Below are positions 10,713 through 21,563 of a stretch of 64,000 nt of DNA, one piece after another. Position numbers and translations under genes: made by a program. The stretch covers positions 59,322,501 through 59,386,500 of the forward strand of contig CM060899.1 in NCBI GenBank assembly GCA_030762935.1. The letters are read 5' to 3'. Every line of letters begins with the position of its first letter. The stretch's first letter is position 1. The notes below the pieces were generated by a model. It was not told the DNA's origin. It saw only the letters and a list, made by a program, of their open reading frames with translations, and did no database searches. This DNA comes from Hymenopus coronatus (lineage: Eukaryota; Arthropoda; Insecta; Mantodea; Hymenopodidae).

Positions 10713-11119
10713 CCTGTCTGATGAAAGAATGCAGTTGTTTGGGGAAGTCGCTGGTGTATCATGGCACGGTTTAGAGCGGTCAGAGAAGGCTAGAATATAG
10801 TGCAGTACAGTCTAATCATCAAAACATCAGCTCAGCGTACGTAAACAGGAATAAACTAAACGACCCACAACAAGTTAAACTTGCTGTTTTCCTTATCACT
10901 AATGAATATTGTCTATTTTGTGAGCGTATGGCTACGCGTGGCGGTGTTTGCATTTTGACTTGAGTCGAATCCGTCCATTGTAAGAGACTCAACTTGCTGC
11001 ATTCCAGTGTACCCGGACTGTACAGGACATGCATCGGGAGTGATGACGTAATACCACTTATGTGTTTGTGTTTACGTAAGCTTCCACTCATGGCCGTCTG
11101 CATTCATTCTTCAGACAGG
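10713..11119. mobile_element. MITE with ~22-bp TIRs and TA target site, inside the jockey remnant
   Basis: The left terminus CCTGTCTGATGAAAGAATGC and the reverse complement of the right terminus CCTGTCTGAAGAATGAATGC are inverted copies. TA dinucleotides at 10711-10712 and 11120-11121 form the duplicated target. Removing it brings the jockey linker next to the RNase H DGS motif. The interior (~360 bases) encodes nothing recognisable. Confidence 0.8.
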
Positions 11120-11194
11120 TAATATAAAGACGGATCTAAATATGGCAACAGTTGTGGTTGTGATGTATGTTTTCCCAAACACAATGTTGTACAG

Positions 11195-11436
11195 TTAACT
11201 CCATGGCACGACAGCTCACGGAGAACCTTGGCCTACCGCCCGGCCGCTGCGTCCCCCATCTCGGTCCACTACAGACGTCATGGATGGGGTGCAGTATTAG
11301 AGGGTGAGACGTGGTCAGCGCCTCGAGTCCCCCGGCCGGTTAATGCGGTCCTCATGACCTGGAGCCGCTACTTTTCCATCAAGTAGCTCCTCAATTGGCC
11401 CCCCAGAGACCTTGCGAGGCTGAGTGCACCCCGGGC
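11195..11436 (-). mobile_element. SINE, family F (GGTGCACTCAGCCTCG head), with perfect 12-bp TSD
   Basis: The minus strand opens GCCCGGGGTGCACTCAGCCT, continues through GGAGCTACTTGATGGAAAAG and GTAGCGGCTCC, and is strongly GC-rich against its surroundings. It is flanked by AATGTTGTACAG at 11183-11194 and 11437-11448. I recall similar heads in dispersed repeats of several insect orders, but cannot cite or check this here. It interrupts the jockey RNase H remnant. Confidence 0.85.
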
Positions 11437-12000
11437 AATGTTGTACAGTCTACCCAAATATACTTTCATCTTCTCGTGTGAATTACTAGCTATTAAATTC
11501 GCTATGGAATACATTCTTCGAACTAAAGAATACTCTTCTATATCATCTTCAGTGATTTTAGAGTACTCTATTGCTCTTCAACAGAAGCATCCTACCCATC
11601 CACTGCTCCAAGTGATCCAAACAATGTATAAGAAAATATTGTCTTCTGGGAAAACGGTCTTGTTCATATGGCTCCCATCGCATATAGTTATACCGGGAAA
11701 CGAGAGGACAACCAAACATCCGTGTAGCCAGACATCAAGACTCCTCGCCGTGACTACATCAACTTTGTTCGAGGTGTCATTATCCCAAAGTGGAAACAGT
11801 GGTCTACGCTGTCCAACAGCAAATTAACCACATGAGGTACACAAACTCGCCGATCCCAGCTACTCATTCAAATCTTTTCATCATAAGGACGTGCTTATTA
11901 CTAACCGATCAGCATACAAGTATTCCTTTACAGGTTATTGATAAGTTACACAATATCAACAAGTTGGGGTTGGCCTTTCGCTGCTCTAACGTAAGTTAGG

Positions 12001-12509
12001 ATGATATACATATATAACATAAGAATATACAGTTATTTACAATGGTAATAGTTAATGTACTGAATCAATGGGTAAGAAACATTTTATGGTTAAAGAATGA
12101 TGTTAAAGGTTATTTGAAATCACTGTCTTCGGAATCGCTGAGCAGATCTTGAGGGAACTTTCTTTTCACAGATTTTATTTGATTGCTTCTGGTTGCAAAT
12201 TTGCAAATGTGAGCTTCAGGTACTATAGGTAGTTTGTTGGAGAAGGATTTGCTGACACTGCGTATTGGACATACGTCACTCACACATTCTGTCTCTTGAA
12301 ACCCACCAAAGTGCAATTATTGAAACTCTCAACTAACAGTGAAACACCTCTTTACGAACTGCAGTCTCTATGATGAGCAGCGAACAATATATAAATGTCA
12401 AGCGAACTCCCGACAACCCAGGGCCTACTGCAATTCTCCAACAATGTTCTGTGTATATTAAAGTTCTTGTTTCAATGTACATATTAAAAAATGTTGAACT
12501 AAATACACT
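12001..12509. other. Mostly unassigned; small minus-strand ORF with acidic tail
   Basis: A 68-codon minus-strand frame (12110-12316) ends PQDLLSDSEDSDFK, an acidic-serine tail that can occur in real proteins. I recognise no family and see no clear splice or promoter context, so it is recorded as a weak possibility only. Confidence 0.25.
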
Positions 12510-12704
12510 TTACAGATGACTTCACGGGATAGCAACCGAGTTAAATTGGAACCGGAGAAATCCAAGCTTTCGACCATCTTGACTCTGTGGTCTTTGTCAG
12601 GGAATTGGCAAAACTGGTGAAGACCACAGAGTCTTGATGGTCGAAAGCTTTCATTTCTCAGATTCCAATTTAACTGGGTTGTTATCCCGTGAAGTCATCT
12701 GTAA
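12510..12704. mobile_element. Fold-back MITE (two ~87-bp inverted arms)
   Basis: TTACAGATGACTTCACGGGA opens both arms read 5'-3' on their own strands. The arms continue through AGTTAAATTGGAA, AAGCTTTCGACCATC and GACTCTGTGGTCTT with about a dozen mismatches, separated by a ~20-base loop near 12598-12616. The whole unit could form a single long hairpin. Target-site duplication is ambiguous. Confidence 0.9.
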
Positions 12705-12911
12705 TAATCAACACAGAGAAAGCTTCAAATCTTTAAGTAATTATTATCATGTTTAACTGTTATTTTGTATAATATTGTTGTATTGATGCTTATTACTTAT
12801 TTTAAGCATACTTTGTTAATGATTGTTTACAGTTTACACTGTGAATGTATTCTTACTTTGTAGCCCTAATAAGAAGTCACGATATACCCTTGTAGTTAAA
12901 GCGACTTTAAA

Positions 12912-13109
12912 CAAATACATTTAAGAAAATAAACAATGATGTTGCTGATTGGTCAAAATGGGATGTGGTTATCCTTCATGGATACTCAGGCCTCACAGCT
13001 CCGTGGGATGCTCTAAATAAGGTAGTTGAAGAATTCTGTAGACAACTATTTCCATTCCTCATGAAGAGCATTGTTCTGGAAATGTCTTCGGTTGCAGCTG
13101 GTGGGTGAA
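12912..13109 (+). other. Unrecognised open frame without ATG
   Basis: The frame reads INNDVADWSKWDVVILHGYS, then GLTAPWDALNKVVEEFCRQL, before ending at a TGA. The composition is protein-like and free of low complexity, but I recognise no family. It could be an old transposon fragment or an exon. The following frames to 13450 are similarly unrecognised. Confidence 0.25.
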
Positions 13110-13462
13110 ACTCGTCTTCCTAATGCATCACAGGAATCTGGATTAGGTTTATGCCTGGGAATCTCTGGGGCTAGTCCATACGCTGATTGTCTTCCCTCTC
13201 ACGATAGTCGTTCACCATATAGGGTGTATGCGGACGTGCAATCTCTCCACAAAGATGAAGTGTGGACCAACTGCAGCTCTGAAAAATCGTTCATATGGTT
13301 TCGATACCCTGAATCGGTACCTCTCGGCATTCACAGTACCACTTCCAAGATGTACCTGCCCACACGAGTACACCATCAATTGGCGCTTGGAAAGGATGTT
13401 TCTCGAATGAAACCAAGTTCCACAATCACAGACTAATAGGCAGGCGCGCACAAACCTTTTAT

Positions 13463-13965
13463 AAAAATCTGATTTGTTCCATGCACATGACTTTCACTAC
13501 ATCTCTGTTACAAATTATTGTTAAAAAAACTTATTCTTCTATCTACTTCATGCTTATCAAAGTAAAATTAGCAAAATGATCTTATTACTTGCTTCCTTGT
13601 CAGTAGAAGGTAAATAATAAGGGAATAGGCTAAAGCGATATTCAAATATTTTAAAAGCCGGTTGCCACGTAATTGAAATTTGAGTATTTTAACGAGATAT
13701 ACATATTTTTGTGTAATAAGCTTTTGTGTATCTTTTACGGTTTACTAGTTGTACAAAATCTTCCAGAATGAAGAGGTTTTCAAAGGCTATTAACAGAAAA
13801 TTCAAGATATAGATTTTATTTGTCATTAAATATCTTTAGTATAGGTACGCATTATAATCAAAATTATTAGACTATTTTTGAGAATATCAACATTTTTGAA
13901 AATGGAGGGGGGAATTTTAGTTAAAATCTTCGTGTCGCATCCTTGGAAGATACTAAATTAATGCT
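13463..13965 (+). mobile_element. HINE-like element copy 3 (3'-truncated, internally deleted)
   Basis: Begins AAAAATCTGATTTGTTCC with ACTTTCACTACAT close behind, then CTTATTACTTGCTTCCTTG, CGGTTTACTAGTTGTACAAA and CTTCGTGTCGCATCCTTGGA. It ends before the microsatellite, where a family B SINE begins. Confidence 0.85.
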
Positions 13966-13973
13966 ATGCTGAA

Positions 13974-14130
13974 CTGTTGCCATGGTAGCTCAGTGGTTAG
14001 AGCAACCGGCTAGAAACCGGGAGATCCATGGTTCAAATGCCGGCTTTGACATTGAATTTTTCAGTCTGACCCTACCTATCCAATTTGTGTCCAACACACG
14101 ACTGGTGTGAAAAAACAAATTAACATGAAA
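13974..14130 (+). mobile_element. tRNA-derived SINE, family B
   Basis: tRNA-like head TTGCCATGGTAGCTCAGTGG (A box TAGCTCAGTGG) with a B-box-like GGTTCAAATGCC ~35 bases on, then TTTTTCAGTCTGACCCTACC shared with the copies at 8935-9365. It sits at the breakpoint of HINE-like copy 3. Confidence 0.8.
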
Positions 14131-14394
14131 TAAACTTACCCAGCATGTTCCTATCAACCTAAGGAACCCTCGAAAAAACCCATCGGTCAGATAGACCAGC
14201 CAAGGGTAAATTTGTAATGAATGAGATTTTTCGAACACCCTGTAGGTAGTGTGTGCTACATAGGCATTTTAATCTCAGCTTTACTATATTGGAAAATTAC
14301 TTGAAAGGTAAACACTACAGGATCAATAAATTCCGTGCTCCTCAGCGAATATTTATAAAATACCTCAACAAAATGCATTTCATTTTCTCAAACA
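14131..14394. other. Unassigned spacer
   Basis: Contains ACCCTCGAAAAAACCCATCG, weakly similar to sequence near 59185, suggesting a shared minor repeat. Otherwise nothing. Confidence 0.35.
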
Positions 14395-15166
14395 CGAATG
14401 TTCATACAATGTACATGGTAGCTATAGAAGGCATCGTATTCCACCCAAAAATTCGATGTCGAGATTTCACGGAACATTTTCGAGCATTTTTAGAAAAAGG
14501 TCTGTGTGTGTCTGTGATTAGCATAGCCGAAAAACGAAATATAACGAAAATACGTAATTATTAGTGTCTTCAAAGGATGCGACACGAAGATTTTCAAGAA
14601 AATCTCCCTCCACAAGCTACCCTTTAGATGAAAAAATGTTTGAAAACTATGTCTTTCTCATAAATAGTTCCAACTATTTTGATTAAAATACCGTATGTTA
14701 AAGTTGTTTACATCACAAATAGAATGTTTGCTTTGATTTTTCTGGGAATAGCCTCTGAAGGTTTTTTTATTTTGAAAGAGTTTTGCAGAATTTTGCATAA
14801 CGGCTAAACTGTAAAAGACAAAAACTTACTTCACAAAAAATTTAGATCTCGCTAAAGCACATAACTTATGCTATATACAGATCTTGCAGATTTGCCCGTT
14901 TTCGAGATATTCCTTGCTATTGGATTTCTCATACTGGAATTTGCCAACTCCTGGGCATATAAACAAAGTAATTTCAATCACAGAACAACAGCGTTTAAAA
15001 TGATCGGCTCTCACTTTAACCTATGCTTTCACTTCTACTTACAGGAAGCAAGTAATAAGACTGTTTCTGCTAATTTTATCTCAATTAACATAAAGTAGAA
15101 GAATAACCTTTTTAACAATACTTTGTTATAGATGTAGAGAAAATCATGAGAATGGAATGCATCAGT
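14395..15166 (-). mobile_element. HINE-like element copy 4
   Basis: Reverse orientation. Degenerate terminal palindrome near 14400, CCACCCAAAAATTCGATGTC, a short TGTGTGTGTC tract, GGATGCGACACGAAGATTTT, and the far end GATGTAGAGAAAATCATGAG then GCATCAG. Moderately diverged. Confidence 0.85.
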
Positions 15167-15287
15167 TAAAAAAAACCTAATTAATGTATAAAAAGCATTA
15201 CCTTTTCTGTTCTTCAAAAGTTTGATTTTACGAAATGTTATAGTTTATTTCTAAAAATTGTAGTATTATTTCGAAAAATATATGACT

Positions 15288-15457
15288 ATATGATGCTCAA
15301 ATGATCCCGGGGCCCATTGAGCTTAAAGTTACTCGACATTCGTCTTCTCAGGATAAGGGAAAACCCCGAAAAAAACTTATCCGCGTAACTCACCCTAAGC
15401 GAGATTCGAACCCATGACCTGAGGCATACACGCTACCACCAAACTACCCAGGCGGGC
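15288..15457 (-). mobile_element. tRNA-derived SINE, family D, copy 1
   Basis: Minus strand: GCCCGCCTGGGTAGTTTGGT head, B box GGGTTCGAATCTC, then GATAAGTTTTTTTCGGGGTT, GACGAATGTCGAGTAACTTT and GATCATTTGAGCATCAT. Lacks the distal tail found in the copy at 47090. Confidence 0.88.
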
Positions 15458-15943
15458 TTATGTTCTTTGGTTACTGTTCTTTTGAGAGACAGTATACATT
15501 TTTTAACAAATTGGGAATATTTGCATCCTATGAAGCATTTTCAGTATGAAAAAGTGTTGGAAAAGAGTTTGCGAGAAAGTAAGGTATATTTAGATGACTG
15601 AGACTTTTCGGAAATATCGCTAAATCATAAAATGAGCACAGTAATGGTTAAAATATAAACAAAAACAATATAGAACATATCTGGTATACTCATTATAATG
15701 TACACAGTTAAAACAATAAACACACCGTACGTACTATACTGTAATAGTATATTGCGTACTAAGAACTGTAAGTTATACTTATGAAGTCGAGAATGCATAT
15801 TGGGAATACGAGGCCCGCAGGACCGGGCTTTCCCAAGCATTCGAGATCTGATAAGTAACTTACAGTTCATGGTTAGCCAATTACTTTTTTTTTTATAATT
15901 GAAGAAACCTTAAAAAAAAAAAAAGAAAAAAAAAAAAAAAAAA
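15458..15943. other. Unassigned region with A-rich tract
   Basis: Nothing recognisable except the A-rich run 15912-15943 that receives the next HINE-like copy. Confidence 0.45.
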
Positions 15944-16795
15944 CCTGATGTGTTGCATTCACATGACTTTCTCTACATCTCTGCAACATCCATTGTTAAA
16001 AAGCTTATGCTTATATTTACTTCATGCTAATCGAGAAAAAAATAGCAGAAATAGTCTTATTACTTGCTTCCTTATAAGTAGAAGCGAAATAAGGGAGTAA
16101 CCATAAGTTAAAGTGATAGTCAAAAGCTGATTGCTATGTGACTAAAGTTCCTTTGTTTGTATGGACACGAGTTGACAAATTCCTATGTGAGAAAAGTTTA
16201 AGTTTTTTAAAGCTGAAGCCAAAAACAAGGAATATTTAAAAAACGATCACCTTTACGAAAAAAAAAGATATAAACATAAATTGTTTGTTTTAAGATGCTC
16301 TACATTTTTATGTGGTAAGTTTTTGTCCATATCTCACAGTTTAGCAGTTATGCAAAATTCCGTAAAATTCATTCAGAATAAAGTAGCCTTCAGAGGCTAT
16401 TCCCAGAAAATTCAAGATATACATTTTATTTTTGAGGTAAATATCTTTAATAAACGACATTTTAATCAAAATCGTTTGGGTCATTTTTGAGAAAATCAAA
16501 ATTTGTGAAAAATGTTTTATGTAAAGGGTAGTTGGGAGTTGGTTTTTTCTCAGATCCCTGGAAGATACTAAACTTAAATACAAGCTTTGGTATTTTACAG
16601 ACTTTTCGTTTTTGAATTATCGTGTTCACAAACACACGGACATACACACGGACCTTTTTCTGAAAACGCTTTTTATTTTAAAGGGGGCCCTAAAACATAT
16701 ATTTCCTGTGAAATCTCGGTATCGAATTTTTTGGTGGAGTGCAATACCTTCTGTACCTGTACATTATGTACATAGTACGAGTAGAGAAAGTAAAA
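15944..16795 (+). mobile_element. HINE-like element copy 5 (near full length)
   Basis: Starts CCTGATGTGTTGCATTCACA after a long A-run, then ACTTTCTCTACATCTCTGCA. All internal blocks are present, with a minimal ACACACGGACATACACACGG tract. It ends with the palindrome around ATTATGTACATAGTACG and GTAGAGAAAGTAAAA. About 850 bases, a good reference copy. Confidence 0.92.
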
Positions 16796-17429
16796 TGAGT
16801 TCTCGATGTGAGCAAATGAAATACTACAGCTAAATTATATGGACAGAGCCTTCTTATACACTCTTTTGTTAATGAATTTTGCAATAGAGTCTTTACGTGA
16901 AGTAGCACATGTCTCTAGTGTTATGTAATTTCCTAATTGTACTGTAAGTATTAATGACCTCTCAAACTCTTACTGTAAGTACTTATAGTGCTTGTTAACG
17001 TGACAATTAATAAATGTATTGTAAATTTAGCTTACATTACCCAATATGTGTTCAGAATGATTAACTTAGTATCAAGTATTTCAAAATATTAATGTTATAC
17101 AGGTGGGCTCACTACAGTACAGTATTACAATACCATCTACAACAATGGTCAGACTCTTACTGCTGTAAAATGTGTGTATATTTACTTAGGTGTATTTTAA
17201 AGACCACTTTCGCTAAGTAGCAAGTATTGCCAATACAGTTTTTTTTCTGAAGGAATGACATGCACTGTACAATTAGTGAAGAGTCGACAAAGAAAGAAGA
17301 AGCGCACTCCTCCAAACCTAACTGTACCTGTCAATCTTTATTATAAAGCCATTAGCAGTCTGAGATCAAGATTATTTCTGTGCAGTATAGACGAAAACCC
17401 GAAGTGGGACAGTTTTACCTGGGTTTTTA
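16796..17429. other. Unassigned region
   Basis: Short open frames only; no recognisable gene or repeat. Confidence 0.4.
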
Positions 17430-17680
17430 TTTATTTTGGGGCTGCAATTTAGAAGTCCAAGCAACTTTTAGAAGGATTGTAAAGGAGCTTAGCTGAAGCA
17501 GCTGTTAGAGATGCTCCTTTGTTACCGGAGATGCCCGCAAGCCATGCGGGGAAGCCGGTAACACCTGAAGCGGCGGTTTCTGGGATTATAATCCCCAAGA
17601 GACCTAACGAGGGCGCTCCAAGGGAAAGGCAAACCGTCGTTGAATTTTACTGCGCGGCGCCTAATCTCGTACTCCAGGTA
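17430..17680 (+). repeat. GC-rich dispersed repeat, copy 1
   Basis: About 230 bases strongly similar to 55990-56225. Shared blocks include TTTATTTTGGGG, AAGGAGCTTAGC, GATGCCCGCAAGCCATGCGG, GGAAGCCGGTA and AAGCGGCGGTTTCTGGGATT. CCCGCAAGCCATGCGGG forms a small hairpin. Family unknown to me. Confidence 0.75.
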
Positions 17681-18958
17681 TGGTAGATAAGAGGCTTCAT
17701 GCAGGAGTCTCGTAGGAAAACAGAAAGGGACAGAATAGATGGCCCGAAGGAAGTGGTCCAACTTCGTTTCTCTCCCCTACCCTTCGTGTCTCAAGCGCTA
17801 GTAAGAACATTATAACTCGTTGGTCAGTCATGCTACTCCCGCCTGAGAAGACAAACCACAATGCACTGCGAAGAGAATCGAGTTTTATTGCAAGGAGCCC
17901 GTTTTACTCCATGACAATAGGCTAAAACACAAAGAACCAGAGATTAGGAATAAATTGTTAATTATTTATAAATTTAATAGAAATTCTTTCTTCACAAATT
18001 TATCGGTCTAGGTAACCCTCAGAATGCGCCCCTGGTTTGTAATGTGAATTTCCGAACTTTCTTTCTGCGCACGTTCGTACGTGCGTGCGTGTACTCTTTC
18101 CTTGTGTTTACGCCTTGAGCCATCGAAAGCAAGCAACAAGAAAGCTGATGAAAAACAACCACTGCTTCAGTGTAAGTACAGAGAATGCTGATGGTTTATT
18201 TGTCCATCTTGTTTTCGTTCTTCCGCTGTTTTTGTGTGACCGTGCTGTTCGAAAGATCGCCCACGCTTCTTGTTTGTCAGATGGAATTAAGGAAAAGAGA
18301 AGGGGGTGGTTTAAAACCCGGGCACACTAATGAATCTCCGATCCCGGACGAAGAAAAGCACTCTTCTTAATTCGATTATGATTTTTCTCTTTCCAAATCG
18401 AGGATGCAGCCTTAAGCGAAGGCTTTTTCCTCTCTTTGGAAAATCTGGAGACTAGCTGTAAACAAGTTTTCTAAGAAGTGCTTCGTCATCCGGAAATTCT
18501 CGTGTTTCAGATGTTTTCTGACTGTAATCTCAGTTCTTCCAAGTTCCAAAAGGAGAGTTGCGGCGGTTTTCTTTAATCATATTTCGGTGTATGGTATGTG
18601 AATCGATATTTTGATGTAAGAAAGCAGAGAGTTCACTATAAGGAGAAGAAGAATTGAATACATACTTTACGCTGGGAGGTGAATAAGTGCAAATATTTAT
18701 ATCCGCGTTTGAGAATGATGCGAATGATCCAGTATTTGCAGTTTTTTCGCTATTTTCTAAAATGATGTTCACGATCAAAACTCCCAAGGTTCGTTTGTTT
18801 AGTAACACGTCAGAGGTTGACTGTCCTCTGCCCTTTTCCCTGCCCGACTATAGGTGGTGAGATGTGAGGGAAGAATATCCATCACACTGAAGTTTCAATC
18901 TATTTAACCATACGTTTTTATTTCCATACAACATTATCTGATTGGGATTCAGTAAAAA
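17681..18958. other. Unassigned region
   Basis: Several small frames on both strands, none recognisable. There are GT-rich stretches near 18070-18095. No exon can be supported. Confidence 0.4.
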
Positions 18959-19250
18959 GTTGTCCTCCGTGTGTAGTGGTTACCATGCTAGCTTCATATA
19001 CTCAAGGTTGTGGGTTCAAACCCGGCGGAGAACGAGAGATTTTTTCGGGCGTAAAAACCCTTAGCATGGCTTCCTTCAGGAGGGAAGTAAAGCCGTTAGT
19101 CCCGTGTCATAGATTTACGGCACGCAAAAGAACCTCAAGACTGACAAAAGAGGCCTCTGAGCAAAATTAAGTGGTCTTTCACGCCCAATATAGAATAGGA
19201 CGCTGAGAACCATAGTAGTTAAAGAGTGTCCTTAAATAAAGTTCCATTTA
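18959..19250 (+). mobile_element. tRNA-derived SINE, family A, copy 5
   Basis: Head TCCTCCGTGTGTAGTGGTTA, B box GGGTTCAAACCC and the body to CCTTAAATAAAGTTCC. Imperfect GATTCAG-type repeats flank it. Confidence 0.88.
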
Positions 19251-19261
19251 GATTCAGATAA

Positions 19262-20112
19262 TTTTTACTTTCTCTACACGTACTATGTGCATAGCGTATA
19301 GAGAAGGTATTGTATTGCACCCAAAAATTCGATACCGAGATTTCACCGGATATACATGTTTTGGGTTCCCCTGAATCCAAAAAAAAATTGGAAAAAGGTC
19401 CGTGTGTGCATGTGTGTGTACGTGTGTGTGTGTGGACAGCATAGCTCAAAAACGAAAAGACCGTTAAATACTAAACTTAGTATTTAAATTTGGTATCTTC
19501 CAAGGATGCGACACGAAGATTTTCAGGAAAATCCCTCATGGAACTTTTTTCGAAAATTTTGATTTTTTCCAAAATGGCTCTAACGATTTTGATTAAAATT
19601 TCGTATATTAAAGATATTTATCTGACAAATAATATGTATATCTTGAATTTTCTGGAAATAGCCTCTGAAGATTACTTTATTCTGGAGGACTTTTGCATAA
19701 CTGCTAAACCGTAAGAAATGGACAAAAACTTACCACACAAAAAGTGTAGAGCACATTAAAACACACAATTTACGTTAAATATATATATATTTCGAGGAGT
19801 TGATCGCTTTTTTAGATATTCCTTGTTTTTGGTTTCAGCTTTGAAAAAACTTGTATTTTTCTCATACAGGAATTTGTCAACTCGTGTCCATATAAACAAA
19901 GGAACTTCAATCACCTAGTAACCAGGTTTTGACTTCACTTTAACCTATGGTACTCCCTTATTTCACTTCTATTTACAAGGAAGCAAGTAATAAGACTATT
20001 TCTGCTAATTTTTTCTCAATTTGCATGAAGTAAATAGAAGAATAAGCTTATTAACAATAATTTGTTACACAGAAGTAGAGAGATTCATGCGAATGGAACA
20101 CATCGGATTTTT
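19262..20112 (-). mobile_element. HINE-like element copy 6 (full length)
   Basis: Opens TTTTTACTTTCTCTACACGT with the palindrome, has a mixed TGTGTGTGTACGTGTGTGTG tract and all internal blocks, and ends GAACACATCGGATTTTTTT. Confidence 0.92.
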
Positions 20113-20746
20113 TTCAAATATGCCTCTTTAAGATAGAATAATCCAACGTTGAGTTTTGTAGCTCTTTTAGCTTCCTAACTGGTCAGAGGAAAGAATTTCT
20201 TTCTACCTAACGTATAATTCCATATAAAGAACGTCAAAAGTTTCCATGTCATTGTCGGTGATAACATGGTTAATCCTGGGAGCATTGAATGTGAAAAATA
20301 GCCCAGACCATTACTCATGCATAATGGAGCATCTAGAATATCTCGGTCCACATTTTACTCAATCTGACACTTCCAAATTACGTAATCTTTAAATCCTTAG
20401 GGAACGTTAGTTCTTCTAGTCAAGAGAGACCGAATTAAAAGAGCTAGGAAGGAACATTTGGAGCCGGGGTCGGTTTATCGCATCACTAAACAGAGCTCAC
20501 TTCAGGAGTTCGTGCAATTACTCCTTTGAGGTCAACACGTTCTAAAAGAAGCATTAAAAAGATTTAAATTAAATGGCATCTCCCATTGGTGGATCCGAGG
20601 TCGATTCCCATGAACCATGCTTTCTGGGCTAAGAAGCCGAGGTGATGTATGGAAAGTGAATATTAAATGCAAAAAGAGATAACTTCTTCTCTTCTACGTG
20701 GCTTTTTCTTTACGCTTCCTCAGATTTTAAAGATAGTCTTAAAAAA
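20113..20746. other. Unassigned region
   Basis: Contains a B-box-like GAGGTCGATTCCC near 20600, possibly a tRNA-like SINE scrap. No gene is supported. Confidence 0.35.
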
Positions 20747-21522
20747 TCTGATGTGTACCATTCACATGACTTTCTCTATATCCCTGCAACAAATTATTCT
20801 TAGAAAGCTTATACTTCTATTAACTTCATGCTAATCAGTAAAACATTAGCAGAAATAGCCATATTACTTGCTTCCTTGTAAGTAGAGGTGAAATAGAGGT
20901 GAATAGGTTAAAGTGATAATCAAAAGTTCGTTGCTATGTCACTGAAGTTCCTTTGTATGGACAGCAGTTGACAAATTCCTATATGAAAAATGTGTAAGTT
21001 TTTCATAGCAGAAACCAAAAATAAGGAATGTCTCAAAAACGACGAACTCTGCGAAAAAAATGTATATAACATTGTGTGTTTTAACGTGCTCTACATTTTT
21101 TGTGTAGTAAGTTTTTGTCCATCTCTTACGGTTTAGCAGTTATTCAAAATTTAGTAAAATTCATCCAGAATAAACTACTCTTCAGAGGCTATTCCCAGAA
21201 AATTCAAGATATACATTTTATTTGTCAGGTAAATATCTTTAATATACGAAATTTTAATCAAAATCGTTAGAGCCATTTTTGAGAAAATCAAAATTTTCGA
21301 AAAAGTTCCATGTAAAGGGTAGTTGGGGGTGGGGGGATTTTTCTCAAAATCTTCGTTTCGCATCCCTGGAAGATACTAAACTTAAATACCAAGTTTGGTA
21401 TTTTAGATAAGGGGGACCCTAAAACATATATTTCCGGTGAAATCTCGGTATCGAATTTTTTGGTGGAGTGCAATACATGCTCTATACACTATGTAAATAG
21501 TGCCTATAGAAAAAATAATAAA
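20747..21522 (+). mobile_element. HINE-like element copy 7 (microsatellite deleted)
   Basis: Starts TCTGATGTGTACCATTCACA and contains all blocks up to CCAAGTTTGGTATTTTAG. The CA-rich segment is then missing, and the sequence resumes at GGGGGACCCTAAAACATATA. The end palindrome is degenerate. Confidence 0.88.
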
Positions 21523-21563
21523 AAGTGAACAATCTAATGATTTTGATACAGTTTGCCATCTAA

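Larger units (their letters stand above)
10436..12000 (+). pseudogene. Jockey-type non-LTR retrotransposon remnant (post-RT linker and RNase H), interrupted twice
   Basis: 10436-10712 encodes PYSYDIETIPWGFKTPTKNI, matching the PPW-x-F segment found between reverse transcriptase and RNase H in jockey elements. After a MITE (10713-11119) the frame gives YKDGSKYGNSCGCDVCFP, the first RNase H aspartate (DGS) motif. After a SINE (11195-11436) it gives LPKYTFIFSCELLAIKFAME with the RNase H glutamate, then GKTVLFIWLPSHIVIPGNER, the W-x-PSH-x-GI-x-GNE motif. The second catalytic aspartate segment is degraded, and frameshifts and stops are present. It is a dead host for two later insertions. Sequence to ~12000 may be the end of the element. 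Confidence 0.85.

Noticed and set aside
13974..14050. Possible genuine tRNA genes (TAGCTCAGTGG...GGTTCAAATGCC and similar)
   Set aside because: The acceptor-stem ends do not pair convincingly and each is followed by a repeat body shared among copies, so these are SINE heads.
19490..19714. Recurrent small ORFs such as ISYIKDIYLTNKMYILNF and GEISVSNFWVECNTFSIHYV in many places
   Set aside because: They recur wherever the HINE-like family occurs, on both strands and with varying frames and lengths, so they follow the repeat sequence rather than a conserved protein.
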